The notes below the pieces were generated by a model, which saw nothing but the letters and a program-made list of their open reading frames with translations, searched no databases and was not told the origin of the DNA. 64,000 nucleotides of DNA, from contig NC_135556.1 in assembly GCF_964340395.1 (NCBI RefSeq), positions 20,946,723 through 21,010,722 on the forward strand, given 5' to 3'. This document shows, one piece after another, positions 16,065 through 36,496 of this stretch; positions within the stretch are counted from its first letter, which is position 1; every line of letters begins with the position of its first letter. Origin of the DNA: Glandiceps talaboti (Eukaryota; Hemichordata; Enteropneusta; Spengelidae). The translations under genes were made by a program, and so were the position numbers.

Positions 16065-19000
16065 GGTAAGTAAAAGTAAGATAAACTATTATTACTAATG
16101 GAATATTGATTGTTCGGTGTATCATAACTTATTGCTCAGATCATCAACAGGTTTGCATACCTTTCTTTCAAGGCAATTTTTCATTTTAGTTAAACCACGA
16201 TTCTCTCCGCAACGGTGCTTTGATATACAAAAAGGTAGTTACAAGCTTACAGCAACGACAAATATGTACAAATACTCAGTGTTTGCCTGTGATAGTTTGG
16301 CTTTCAAGTCCAGCTTTACACTTTTTCCTGAAGTTTTTTGAAACGGTGGATCAGAACCAAAGGCTCATTAACACATAAGAGTTCAAGGAAGAAAATAACC
16401 CTGTTGTGAATATCGAGGTATCCAATTTAAAATCTATGTTGAATTGGAGATCCGAATATTTCTTGTTACTCTAAACGTATTTTCACATGTGTCCAGCGTC
16501 GCTTGATGTATATCGACATAAACGCTTAGTCGCTTTTAGCAAAAGATGTCTGGGGAACCTAGACATACATGTACACATACAACAGATAAAGAGAATAGAG
16601 TACACGAACGCCACTAATTTTTTGACACTATCTAGTTGAACGCCTACAGTTGATAAACCTGCCGCTGTTTTCATTTAATTCTTTGCGCCTACACCAAATG
16701 TGTACACGAAACGATTGAACCATGCCGAACTACTCCTTTAGTGGTGAGATTGATGTCAAATCGATGTGTAAATAACTGATTTTTCAGGATATTGCTTATG
16801 GTTTGAAATCATTGGGCTCATACTTGAGACTGCAAATAAAACAAATGTCCACAATAAATAAGCAAAATGAGTAACGAAAAACAACCCGGTTCTAGCTACC
16901 TCACAGAGTCACAGCTACTTCGGATTTAATAAAGAAAGCTGACTTTACACTCATTACTCTTAGTGAATTATCAATACAGTGAAATTTGATATATATTTTT
17001 GGATCAAAGCGCTGGGTACAAACTACGCTAGGCACTGTAGGCTATTTCACAATCAATCATGCTTCACATCTCCTAACCACTGAATCACATTATTACAGCA
17101 AGATTTCAACATGTTTCAGACTACCACGAAATTGTATTATGCTTCCCAGTGTTATAAATACCTATTTCTACGAGATAAAGAAGTTACACCCTCGTTTGTA
17201 TACCATACCACAACATATGTTTACATCGTAAAGTACGTCCAAAAAATGTTCATTTATGACGTTAGATATGTTGGTGTACTCAAAATGTATGGATTCCAAA
17301 AACAAAATTAGATTTAACATTTTAGTGGTAATACATATCTTCATTAGGGATGAAAAATATTTTATAACGGGTCTTCTGTATACACATTCAAAAGGCATTG
17401 AATACAAGTTATTTCATCACTATCGATTTTGTATCTAAACTAGCCATAACATGCTATGAACCCACAGATAACGTTTGAAAATAGATTAAGTCTGGTGATT
17501 TTGAGAAATGACTACATTAAAAATAAACAAAACAAGTTTTAGAACTATGCTATATATAGGAGAACATCGAGGCGTCCCAAAAGCTCAGTTTCGCACAAAA
17601 ATCATACAGAAATGGTAGTTCCTGTAACAGTACTAGTTGTGCTAAAGTAGCTTTACTATCATTGCATATATAGTAAAGTATGCGCTGTATATATGTTGAT
17701 ATTAGACTCCCTCACAAAAACGAGTCCAGTGAAAAGTAAATCAAATGTAAAATAGAATATATTTTTTAATCATATAGTGTGCTCGTCATTAGCGGCTATG
17801 TATTTAATACAAACGTTATCACCGTCATTGGTCACTGTACTTCAATTTGAATGTTGTGACCTACAGTATGTCCATGCTCTGAATATAAGTAGAATCGTTG
17901 GCACACTTCAAACGCCATAAACATGTTTTTACACTGATTCAGAAATATGTTATCGTCAAAGTTATGTGTAAGGGTGTACACCCAGACATTTGCGAGATAA
18001 AAAAAATTGCAATTATTATTATTTCACTAATGTGATTGTAGTTCAATTGTTACGATTAGTCATATTGCATTAATTTTAGGAATTGGATATTTATGAGAGT
18101 ATTGTCACTTTATTTAAAGTTTGCTTTTATGACGCTACAAATACTGCGATGCAACTTTAGTAGGGACCTTGGCTCATTAGTGCACAAAGAGGCATGCTTC
18201 GGGCGACACCTTTTATTAACATGTGATGGAAGTAAGCAACCATAAGCAAAGTTCATGTCGGATAAGAGATATGATCCGGTAAACAATTACATGGTATTAT
18301 CCATACCAGTCCTCGGAGGAGAATGCGACGAAAAAACGCCTTTAGTAGTAATTACTGCATATACATGCAGATAGAGAAAAATAATCCGCACTAATCTGTA
18401 GGAAGTTGTGGTATTTCGTGGTTTAGTCAATGTGGCTATATGATTGTGACTTGGGGTCTATTTCTATTACTTTGTATTCGTACCTACTTATTCGAAAATA
18501 CACCAATTAGAAACCTTTATATATACACCAGTTCAATGATTCCCTTATGTCTATACCATAGGTGTTGGTGGTACTGTGACGAGTAGCTGACTGCCTATGT
18601 GTTTACAACCACAAACAATTTACAAGGTACGAACCGTTTACTTATTACTTAACTTGATATTGTAATGTTGTGGGATGTTGATATCGGTGTTGATAGTTGG
18701 TGAGTATACATATATCAAGTTGTACAAAAACATGGTTTACGAAAAAACCCACAAATGGTGAAAAACAATTTCAGTTACACATCTACCCACACTTTGACAA
18801 AAATAATCGACTTTACAAGTCGCTCATAGTTTAAACCCCTAGTGGCTGTAACTAACTGTCTACAGAGTGATGTTTTTCATCAAGTCACAAAAGACTTATT
18901 CGCTACGTGTTATTCAATTACTTACAAGAAAATGTACCTGTAAGAAAAACAAATGTTTGTTTCCGATAACATGACCAGAAAATAGGTAGGTATGGATTTT

Positions 19001-19205
19001 ATTTCATTAAAACAAATATTTTAATAATGTCTATGGATTGTCATTGCACAGTTCTTCAAACGTTTGCATGCCTACGTTGCTCATGTTTACAACTAGAAGT
19101 CGAAGTACTGTAGATATAGATATGAAGGTGTAGAATGTATAGGCAGAGTTTGCAAAATCTGTCGCACAAATAGGGTAGAAGATGAATACTATTTTAACCG
19201 TTTTT
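16065..19205. other. Gene-free AT-rich interval
   Basis: No frame with family resemblance, RNA gene or clear repeat was seen on either strand. Short open frames here lack splice or motif support. Confidence 0.4.
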
Positions 19206-19211
19206 TTACAG

Positions 19212-19475
19212 TCAAAAGATTATAAGACATTATAAGACATTATAAGACATTATAAGAAATGTGTATACGTACTACCGCACGGAATGTACGTAGGATGTAC
19301 GTATACACATTTTCACATCCTTGGGCCCATTTCTTGAGCGAGTGAACAATATCTAGAAATATATCAATATATTTATATTTTCGCGAATGTTTGTTTTTCT
19401 GTACCAGTTGTCTAGATGTTTGCTCTGAAGAAGGTTGTTTGTCCATACAACAAAACGAAAAATCGATGCCAACCT
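19212..19475. repeat. Small repeat cluster: 12-mer array, inverted repeat and CTGAAGAAGG motif
   Basis: A 12-base unit TTATAAGACATT occurs about three times at 19218-19257. An inverted repeat follows, ATGTGTATACGTAC (19259-19272) with GTACGTATACACAT (19297-19310). Near 19421 is CTGAAGAAGG, then TTGT/ACAA arms and AAACGAAAA. This looks like a decayed mobile element end, family unknown. Confidence 0.35.
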
Positions 19476-19487
19476 GCCTCCGATTTG

Positions 19488-19690
19488 AAGTTACTTCTAC
19501 TTTAGTCAGTGTTGTACCATAAAGGCTCCGATAACGTTCACTGACTGTCGCATTGAGTTACTTCTACCTTTTTCATTACTCAGTAATACTGTTCTATCAT
19601 AAAATCTAAATGCAACGTCCACTGATTGTCACATTAAGTTACTTCTATTGTTTCCATTACTATTCTATCATCAATTTGTAGAAGTAGTTC
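19488..19690. repeat. Decayed tandem repeat
   Basis: Three diverged copies begin GTTACTTCTA at 19490, 19557 and 19638, with shared CACTGACTGTCGCATTGA or CACTGATTGTCACATTAA segments. Unit length varies (67 and 81 bases). Confidence 0.5.
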
Positions 19691-20366
19691 TACGGTTAGT
19701 TTTTAAAATCAATCCAAAACTTATCCGTAGTTGCATATTCATTGTCTTCTGCACCTAGCTTTTTTCGACATTTATAATGTTAATCTTTTTCAGGTTTTAA
19801 TAAAATATTTGCCAGGTGGAAGAAGTAGGATGGCAAAATGAAATATATATATGCATTATGTTTGAGTAAAACAATCAATGTAACAGTTGCCCGTCGAGAA
19901 ATAATAAATGGAACGGAGCAGAGAATCACTGTCTCAATTAATGAGTTATATGTCTCATATTAGACAAACTGACTTCAAGTTATTCTCTATTCGCTATTCA
20001 CAGGTAGCAAGACTTACATTATACTGAAGAGTAACCTGCCCAAATATAGGGTTTATTTGCATAGATCGCATCCCGTTTAGTGGACAGGAAGAACAACTAC
20101 ATCGAAGATCTGCATCAGGGAGGACAGAACTCAACATCATATCAGAAAACACTGAACAAAGTATTCACAGTTCCAAATATCGAATGAAATATTTTTTTTA
20201 AATAGTAATATATCTATATAGTTAGTTAATACAGATATTGAGAATTATTTAACTTTAGTCAAATCTTACACCAGTATATCGTGTGTTGATATAGTAACTA
20301 CAATATATTTTTTTAGATAAGCTTGCCTGAATACGAAGGAAAGAACTATAGAAAATAACAACAGTC

Positions 20367-21470
20367 ATGAACATGTCGAATATAAATCAAAACTCAAGTG
20401 ACAAAAATATGACCTCTACAATTATAAGTAACTATACTTTGTCACTTCCTTACTCAAATCAGGCTATAGTCTTTATTAATGATTATATGTTGATACTTCT
20501 TACAATCATTAGTGTGTTCGGTATCACTGGTAACTTACTGGTCTGCTGTGTTATTTTACGTGTGAGATCATTACGTAAAACTAACATGAATATCTTAGTT
20601 CTGAATCAGTCCATTGTTGATTGTTTAAGTTCTTTATTTGTATTACTAGTTAACCACGGTCCTCATTTAAACCAACCAAATATTGTTCCATCTGGAATTG
20701 TGGGAACTTTACTCTGTAAACTGTGGTTTTCTCAATATCTGTTATGGGCAAGTTTTATCACCTCGACATGTAATCTTCTTGCTTTGACGATTGAAAGATA
20801 TTTCGCCATAGTTCACCCAATTTGGCACCGGAACAAAATCACAGTGGGTAAGGTGAAATGTGTTTGTTGTATCGTCTGGACTATCGGTTTTTCCTATGAG
20901 CTATATATCACTTCAGCACTTCACAGTGTAAACGGAAGTTGCGTGTTTAATTTTTACTCCACAGAAATACAGTTCGCAATGGGAATTACCAACTTTGTAA
21001 CGCAGTTTATGGCCCCCTTACTTGTTATGTCATTTGCGTATATACGTATGGCCTTCGCATTGTCCCGCCGGTCTTCTAATACGGTCCATGTTATAAATAC
21101 ACAACCGATTAACGCGACTAATCAAGCAGAATCTTCTCTGTCCCGTGCCAAGAAAAACACAATCAAAACATTGTTTATTGTATCAGTATCGTTCGCGATC
21201 TGTTGGTCAGTAAATCAGATCTTGTTTCTGGCTGTAAATGTGCGACATCCTTTTCATAGCAGAATGTCGTGGGATGCCGGAGTTATTCTAGCAAATACTA
21301 ACATGTGTATTAATCCAATTATTTATGCATTGAAATACAAACCGTACCAAGAGGGTTTAAAAAAGCTGTTTAACTGCCGAAGAAAGGTAGATCCCATTGA
21401 TGGCGGAAATAATAGCGAATCTCCGAATACCCAAACCATTAATGATGCTTCAGCAAATAATATCGCATAG
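20367..21470 (+). CDS. Single-exon rhodopsin-family (class A) G-protein-coupled receptor, orphan
   Basis: A 367-residue intronless frame. The N-terminus has four N-glycosylation sequons (NMS, NSS, NMT, NYT) and no signal peptide. Seven membrane segments are visible. TM1 has GNLLVCCVIL. TM2 has NQSIVDCLSS with the sodium-site Asp. TM3 begins at CKLWF and ends in ERYFAIVHP. TM4 has CCIVWTIGF. The second outer loop Cys is in NGSCVF. TM5 has the Pro of FMAPLLVMSF. TM6 has SFAICWSVNQ, and TM7 ends NPIIYALKY. A Cys in LFNCRRK could be palmitoylated. The usual CWxP proline of TM6 is replaced (CWSV). It resembles invertebrate deuterostome orphan or peptide-receptor expansions; the ligand is unknown. 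A likely acceptor at 20315 suggests a 5' UTR intron. Confidence 0.9.
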   Translation: MNMSNINQNSSDKNMTSTIISNYTLSLPYSNQAIVFINDYMLILLTIISVFGITGNLLVCCVILRVRSLRKTNMNILVLNQSIVDCLSSLFVLLVNHGPHLNQPNIVPSGIVGTLLCKLWFSQYLLWASFITSTCNLLALTIERYFAIVHPIWHRNKITVGKVKCVCCIVWTIGFSYELYITSALHSVNGSCVFNFYSTEIQFAMGITNFVTQFMAPLLVMSFAYIRMAFALSRRSSNTVHVINTQPINATNQAESSLSRAKKNTIKTLFIVSVSFAICWSVNQILFLAVNVRHPFHSRMSWDAGVILANTNMCINPIIYALKYKPYQEGLKKLFNCRRKVDPIDGGNNSESPNTQTINDASANNIA

Positions 21471-22997
21471 AAGCAAAAATTTAGACGACCCACTTCAGTA
21501 ATTCGGCAATTATTAGAGAAAAGAGTATTAGTGATAGAATTTATCCAACAAATAGTGCTGTTTAAGCAAACGTAAATTATTAAAGGGTGTAATTACCATG
21601 ATAAATCGCGAAAATTGAGATGTCTCTCGAGAAAAAGTGGAAGCGGAAATTGACATCATCTTAAAAAGACAATCTAGAACTGTTCTTACAATCTGTAATG
21701 GTTGTACATCTGATGAAGAAACCAATAACACAGAGACCATATCATGGTAAACAACGGAAAACATAACTACCTGAACTAGACACTCAATATGAAAACATAT
21801 ATGAATTAAAAATAAAAAATCTACCTACCCCACCTATTCTAAAATTGAGCGTAATCGAATCACACAGTGTTTTTTGTTAGGCCTTAGTTCGAAGTTAATT
21901 ACTTGGTATTTTTCTAGGAGTGTCTAGGTGAAGAATGATACTAGATATTATAATACCTTTACTGTATGTTGATATACAAGTTTCTAAATATATCATGTAT
22001 ATACTATTTATCATATTATTGTAATGTTGTATTTTGTCATTTTGATTGTGTGCACAAGTTTAAGATTGATGTAAATTACATGTTCTCTCCATCGACAGAA
22101 AACAGTAACAAAATACTTGCTTAGTTCAAATATGTTATGTATTAATACACAATTGGATGCTTTGTCGAAAAAGCGCATTCAAATTAGTTCATAGAATAGA
22201 CTTTCATTACTTCCAAAGAAAGATAGAAAGGAGAGCGAACTGCGGTCTATTTCATTTGACAAAAGAGCAAGTTAGTGCTCAAGATATCAGAAGACAACAC
22301 AGCTAGATAATTCCTAGTTTAAACTCCTACACACCATCGTGTATACAAAAGACAAACTACACGAGTTGAACCAATAGAATCCAAACAAATATTTACACTT
22401 TTTGTCGTATTGTCACAGACTCAGTTAACATATTATAGATGACTTCATTTTTAGACTAAATGTGATAGATTGAGTTTCCCATACCGTGAAACCAGTTTCT
22501 CTATCAACATTTATTTCCAAGGCATACGCATTTATTCAAATACTGTATAATTGTTATCTAGTAGACTATTGGACAGTATAATCTTTAATGTATCATTTAA
22601 ATAGTATCTGTTGTTTCATCACGTGACCAAAATGGTGAAATTGATCTAAAGAATGAACTGGAGGTAAAGAAAAAAATATGACTGTGTATTTATTAACTAT
22701 TTTAAAATACCAACTTTACAACATCCAAATAAATCATGAATATTTCAGTCTTTTTGAATTTCACAGTTTGTATGTAAACACAAAAATAAAACGTTTCTTT
22801 ATCAATGTTATATCTAACTATTAAAATATCAGCTCAATGTTTTCAGTCTGATCAAACCTTGTATTAAATATAGTATAAACAACTCTGATGGATATTGTGA
22901 CTTGAAAGATGACGTGTTGTATACGTACTTGGACTTGTCATATAATTCGATTGCCCATATTGTTTATTTGCACATGAATAAAAGCGTTCTAACGTCA
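21471..22997. other. GPCR 3' flank, otherwise empty
   Basis: AT-rich sequence with several AATAAA-type signals. No other feature could be supported. Confidence 0.4.
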
Positions 22998-23127
22998 CTA
23001 TTCGGCCATTGCCTTACTTTGTGTTTTGGATTGTAGTATTTGTCGTATATGTCTGTACTCCTTGCGATTTGACATCTCGTGGTTGCAGACTTCTAGTTCT
23101 CTCGTAGTCTCTGGTGGTATTTCATGC
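22998..23127 (-). CDS. Candidate terminal coding exon of an unidentified minus-strand gene
   Basis: On the minus strand an acceptor ATATCGTCACAG ends at 23128. It is followed by one base completing a codon and 42 open codons starting HEIPPETTRELEVCNHEM, ending in TAG at 22998-23000. An AATAAA on the minus strand lies about 30 bases beyond the stop (near 22966-22971). The peptide is polar and charged, unlike the translation of AT-rich noise. No upstream exon was found in the next 6 kb, and an internal GTAAGG could instead be a donor. The family is unknown. Confidence 0.35.
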
Positions 23128-24144
23128 CTGTGACGATATGATATAAAATAAGTACATTTATTGGGAACAATTCAGACTACAAATGCTTAAACGACCATGC
23201 GAAGCGTTTTTACCATTTTTGTCGAAGAGGGTAGCGATACGGGTCTCCATATTTGATAGATTGTTGACCCTCAGTGAACTGGAAATACGCGTACTTTCCG
23301 ATACCAAAGTGTGTACAAAATTCGTCTATAAACAAATGCCATGACCAAAGCGGGGCGCAGATATATTATACTCTAGTATGAATGTGACATTATGGGTTGA
23401 TAATCTCAAGGTTGTGCTGATATCTACCAATGGATGTACTTCCTGTAATTGGTCACTGCAATGATATTATGATTTTCACTATCAAAGCCACATATTCACC
23501 CACTCAGTCAGACACAGCAGTGTATTGGTTATAGCCTGGTACAAACATAGGCTATGGACTAATCATAATATATCTTTCTAATGACAGAGTAATATTACGG
23601 TTTAGCGAAAACATTTGCACAGATGACAAAAGAAATTTATGAAGCATATATCCAACTATATTTGTTTGCTAGAGGACGTAAAGAACGTGCACATTGTTTA
23701 TTTACATTCCACAATTCTGTTGAGCTGTTTTCCAAGGTTACACAACCTTTTAAAATAATACCCGGAGCATTGTTTTTGCAAGGATGAAAGAACTCTCAAC
23801 TTTAGTTGCTTTTTCAGAATGCCTCGCGCCAGTGTACTGCAGGCTTCTACTAAGCCAGGTTTGCCACTTAGTAAGCTCTATTTCAGAGACGTCCCGCGAT
23901 GCACAATGGACTTTCTAGCACCCCCCCCCCCCACACACACACACGAAGTTAGAAACACATTTTATGTTGATTCGTAACGTGCATGATTTTTGTTTTGTTT
24001 TAACTTTTAAACAATATGTTTTAAGATAAAGTTTGCCAATGCAACATGGTGTCACTCGTTCCCTCCAATGGGTACAACATTCGACTTCCCTCCCCAGACA
24101 TGTTATTAAACTGAAAGAGCGAATTTTGCAACATGTATACATAA

Positions 24145-25110
24145 TAATGATTCATACAAACTGACTCATAGACCCGTGTTACCAATGTTTAATATATTGC
24201 AGAAATCAGAGAAATAAGTAAACCAGTGACCTTATAACTCAAGCTGCTCCGTCTATTAAGGCTTCAGTCTACAATGCAAACATTTGAAATCTGAGGGTAC
24301 TAAATGGAACTGTGGTTGTGGTATTATGGCGTCAGCTGTGTCCTTTTATTCCTGAACATCAAATAGTGTTAGTCATCACGAGCATCAGGTTATCTGACCA
24401 CAAATTACGTCATCGATATAATTAGAAATCATATGCTAATCAAAATACTGTCTGTAACATCCAGGGGGAAATACTACATTAATAGTGAACGTTCGGTGTT
24501 CTATACTTGTATTTAAAGGAATAATATTCTTCTGTTACTTAATTTGTAAATAACTACTTTTGGTGTATAATATAGCTACTATAATTTTAGATTCGACTAC
24601 TGTTATTCGCTTAAGCAGCCTGGTGAATGCAATATTGTGAAATTGCTCGATTAGGTTCAGTGTGATGTCGTGGCACATTGGACATGTATAAAAGAATGTA
24701 CAGAGAAGTGAATGAATGAATGAATGAATGAATGAATGAATGAATGAATGAATGAATGGATGGATGGATGGATGGATGGATGGATGGGTAATGGATGGAT
24801 GGATGACCCAAATCCATAAACTTTATTGCAGAATTTAACTAAGTAATTATTCTATGAGTGAGACCCCCGTCCTTTGTATTCAGAATTCAGATTTAATCCA
24901 GGGACGGATTTTCTCCTGGACCAATAAATACGAGAGTCATTTCTACTAGATTCAGATTGATTGCTGCCGTTCTGCCTGATACAGTCGACAAATAGTTTAT
25001 TGTACGTACTCATAAAAGTTGCACTCTAGCTGAAAACCTCTCATCTCAGCTCTCATTCAACTGAAGCTGCAAATATGTAAGTCTGATTAACATTTCTTCA
25101 TAATTCTATA
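24145..25110. repeat. Copy 1 of an old ~1 kb direct duplication
   Basis: Collinear blocks match the stretch at 27735-28760 with a nearly constant offset of about 3.6 kb: ACTCAAGCTGC (24239 and about 27832), GGCGTCAGCTGT and GGTGTCAGCTGT, TTACGTCATC and TGACGTCATC followed by AGAAATCAT, ATCCAGGGACG (about 24896 and 28539), CAGCTCTCATTCAA (about 25047 and 28694). Similarity between blocks is modest, so the duplication is old. There is no coding evidence. Confidence 0.5.
24711..24800. repeat. (ATGA)n-(TGGA)n microsatellite
   Basis: Tetranucleotide repeats inside copy 1 of the duplication and absent from copy 2. Confidence 0.9.
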
Positions 25111-27346
25111 TTATATATATACATCACACACTTTACCTTCACATTTACAAATAAATTCCAAATTGATCATCAACGAATTGACATCATGTTTGCAAGAGAA
25201 GTGAACTTTTATTTAACGACATTGGTATTCGAAGTTTACACAATTGTATCCACATTGATAAGTTTAAATGATTGTGTACTCTATACAGTGGATGTTTTTT
25301 TTACTGGTGACCAAGTAATTATTGCTTGCAGTTCAGTAAAGGTACATTTTGGTCGGGGGTAAAAACGATATCTTGTATACTGTACCAACATGCGATACAA
25401 AACCCTACGACCTTTGCACTCATCACTGAATCTATGACTGTGGTGAGATATGTGTAAAGGGATCAACTCTTCGCGGTAAAAACACACTTTAATATTGTGT
25501 TTAAACCAATTGCAAGAATAAGGAGGGTTGTAGCAAATAACTGACACATTGAACAAGAGGTAACATAGTCCAGACTTATTGAAATCGTGTCTTCATGTGA
25601 GAAAAAACGCTTGGTGGTATAAACGTCTAACTTACAAGTAAGTACAAATTAAATAGACATCCGAGTGTAGCAGCGTCAGATCAATTACACAAATAAAGCA
25701 GTGCATTCGATATATTGCTGCAATACCAAGTCAAGTGTTATCAAAAGATGAAACTCTCTTGATAGGTGGTGGTTCATACCACCAGCGTGAGGTGGTGGGC
25801 AGCATATGTCGCAAAACATAGTGTGTGAGCAGAGCAACGGAACTATTTCGTGAGCCAACCTGCTTGCATGTAAATGTATGTAAGAATACATGGCAACTAA
25901 TGCGAACAAAAAAACATTCTGTGTTTCCGATAAAATGGATTCAGAAATTCGCGTAGGTAGGTCAGATTTTTATTTTATTTTATTTTATCTTTTTAAATAT
26001 TGTTTGTATTTTTGAAAAAAAACATTGCTTCGACTCAAAACCAAACGAAATGTCGGTCAGAATATCCCTTCTGTGATAATTTAATTTGATGAAATATGTA
26101 CAGACATCGCTGGGGAAAGAAAACAGACGTGCATGAAGGTCAAGAAGAGAAATAATTTCTTCTTTTTTTTTATCTAAAACTAGTTTACGGTCGGCGGTTT
26201 AAACTAAGGTCGGCTAGCTTATCGGAAACACATTTCTTTTACTTTGCTTTATTAAATGTATCAAACCATAATCCGGAAACTGTCTGGCTCGACACAACAT
26301 ACATTTGTATAATACCATAAATACAAAAAATAGTAGCAAATATACAAATTCTACTCATTTGTTAATGTGTGCAACATGGTGACATACCCATGATTACAAG
26401 TCAATGACCTAAGCTAATACGTACAATTGATACATTTTCCAGATTAATAATCCATTTTCACTATGCACTTTCATTCGCCACTTAGTGTTATCTATGTATA
26501 CGAATCACGATGGAGTTTTTGCATACAAACGCCACCAGATCTGTTTGCAGGCAATATTGAATATACTTATTCGCGGATAGCGCTATTAAAATGAACATAC
26601 CGTGACGTCAAACCTTTCAGGCTAATTTATGACAGCGTAACACTAAATCTGCGTCACTGGTCAGTAAACACAAACATAAACAAATATAAATAAAAGTTAT
26701 AAATTTAAATAGGCATCCATATAATGTTTCCCTGTTTGAAATGATATTTCTCCGTATTCAGTTTTTAATTGCGTACAGCTGTTAGTCGTGATTTGTCAAA
26801 GGTGTATACTTTCAATACGTTTTCAAGCCTAACAGCACTTTAATCCTATTATGATGCTTGCAGCGTGTTAGTATTTGCGTTGTATCATTCAATGCTAACA
26901 CAATGAATTCATTCAGTAACTACATGTGTTCTTCTTGCATTGCCGGTATGCGCCATAACATTTGTATTGATGAAAGTAGGGGTCAAGTTGCAGTCCACAT
27001 TGAATTCTGTGTGTATTACCATTACATGGAAATTGACTTTAGTTAATATTCAACTGTTGTTTCAAACGCTATCAGCCAACTATAAGCAACCGCGAATATT
27101 ATTGTGAGTAATAAACGGCCTCTACGTATGTGACTACGTTTGGTTATGGCAGGTATACCTACCAAGAAAATCACGTGATTTTATTGAAAATTTCGACTTA
27201 CACATTGTAAAACCATAAATGTTTTATTCTTATCCGAACAAGACGGGGAATTGAGAAAGAAGGCAGGGGGAGGGGGTAAATTGACGGAAGATAGTTAAAG
27301 CTTGTGGTGGAAAAAAGAGGAATGGTGGAATTGATAATGGGCGTGG
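25111..27346. other. Gene-free AT-rich interval
   Basis: Holds a (TTTTA)n stretch near 25968-25990 and isolated short frames. Nothing with splice support or family resemblance was seen. Confidence 0.4.
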
Positions 27347-27348
27347 TG

Positions 27349-27408
<60 letters not shown>

Positions 27409-27409
27409 T
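27347..27409. repeat. (GT)n microsatellite
   Basis: About 30 GT units. Confidence 0.95.
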
Positions 27410-27734
27410 GATTTTGTGTGTATTTTGACAACGTGCAAGGTTTGTATTGTTGCACAATCTGTCAGTAGTTATATATAATATGTTTAGACTAAATATTGAC
27501 AACTTAATGGTCAAAATTCCAACATGTGGCTATTTTATTCCAAAACACAGAAAAACTATATGAGATAAAGGTATTGTTCCCTCTTACATTTGATACTTCA
27601 TTTCCTACCACTGGCCGCGTGATTATCAAAATGTGGAACCTTTCCTCACCCATTCTCTATGTACCCTATGAACTCATTCCACTCGCCAACAAATTGTGCT
27701 GGAATTGCAAAATTGTATAAATTGTACAAGATTA

Positions 27735-28760
27735 ATGAATATGATTCACCGTTTTATACTGTGATGATGATCAATATGTTGCACATTTCAGGACTAAAAC
27801 AATTAATTATGTATGCCATAGATACCTCACAACTCAAGCTGCGATGTATATTATGTATTAGTCTACAACAAGTAATTGCTTAATTAACCTCAAATCTCAA
27901 ATGTATTGAACAGAACATGCATGGCTATGTTAACACGGTGTCAGCTGTCGTTTCATTACAAAATATGAAATTTAATAAGACAATAACATTTTTATCACAC
28001 ATACTAGGTTATTCGCCTATAAATGACGTCATCCACAAAGTAAGAAATCATTTGCCATGCAATAACAAGGCATTCTTGAAGTTGTCTGAAGCTAAGCATC
28101 AAACGGCATGTAGGGGAAGCACTGCGGTGGCCAAAGACAATTGTGCTGTGACCGTGCATAGAAAGTTTGCATTGTTGCACATATAACATTATAATCCTCA
28201 TCACTGTATTAACCATTTACCAAATTGTGACCCATGAGGTATCGCTTTCTCTTTGAACCATTTTTACATTTATAAAATTTCATTGGTCAACTCTTAGTTG
28301 TACAGGGCTTACTTCAATCCCATGTTCTCTCATTTGTGTTATCGTATCTGGGAAGCCATAGGAATTGCATTGTGGCGGGCCTTTAAAATCCAATGTCATG
28401 ACTGTTTTCTTTTACAATGCACACGTTGGTTTTGCTGTCTTAACCTAATCATCAGCAAAATAATACACCAAAGGAAAAATGCAGCATATAACATACAGCA
28501 ACACGAGACTAAGCTTTGCATTATACTCAATTTTTATCCAGGGACGAGTTTTCCTCCGACATGAGTACTAAAATCGTCTTAATTTGGTAACAGATTGAGC
28601 GTTTAGACTGTCTGGTTATTAAAAATTGACCTTTGTTTGAACTGCTTACACATAACGCTTGCACACTAGTTCATCTAAAACCGTATAATTCCAGCTCTCA
28701 TTCAAGTTCACTCGAAATGCAATAACAAAGCTTGAGGATATTTCACTCAATAGTTCCAGA
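27735..28760. repeat. Copy 2 of the old ~1 kb direct duplication
   Basis: Partner of 24145-25110; see shared blocks there. An 88-codon frame at about 28300 is not conserved in copy 1 and is probably chance. Confidence 0.5.
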
Positions 28761-29349
28761 TGCATTTAATGTTCAGAAATTGCATTTTATTCTATTTTTT
28801 TTCATGTCACACATTAATATGAACCGACGGTAGTTGACACCAATGTCCTATTTACTTTTCAATCGGTAGACAGGCGAACTTTGATTCACCTGCATTAGTT
28901 AATAGCATGCAACATTAATACAAAATGTAACTTATTTCGGAACTACGAGGTTAATTTCCAGTGGCTTTGTAGCACAGCTATAAAATTTATGTTCTATTTT
29001 TGTTTTAAAAATTTTTAATCCATAATATGCTGATCGAACCCTGTTGTTATTTATGCAATATACAGGTACATCGATTGTTAGTGTAACTGTTAGCATTATC
29101 TTGGTTGCTGGGCGAATATATACCTTTTTTTAAAGGGGTTTCCAATGGCCTAAATATCTATGTTGTTATCTTTGATATGTACACCATCATTTGACTGCTG
29201 CTATGGATGTGGTCTTGTTGCTAGGAACATTTGAATATATGACCAATGAATTCGAAAATTTGCTTCATTATTACCTTTCTTGCTAACATTTCAATTGAAT
29301 AGGGACTTGCCACAATGCAACACTCATGCTATATCTTTTACTCCGACAG

Positions 29350-36496
<7,147 letters not shown>

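Noticed and set aside
21710-21740. CTGATGAAGAAACC as a hammerhead core
   Set aside because: No room for stem II between the two core elements.
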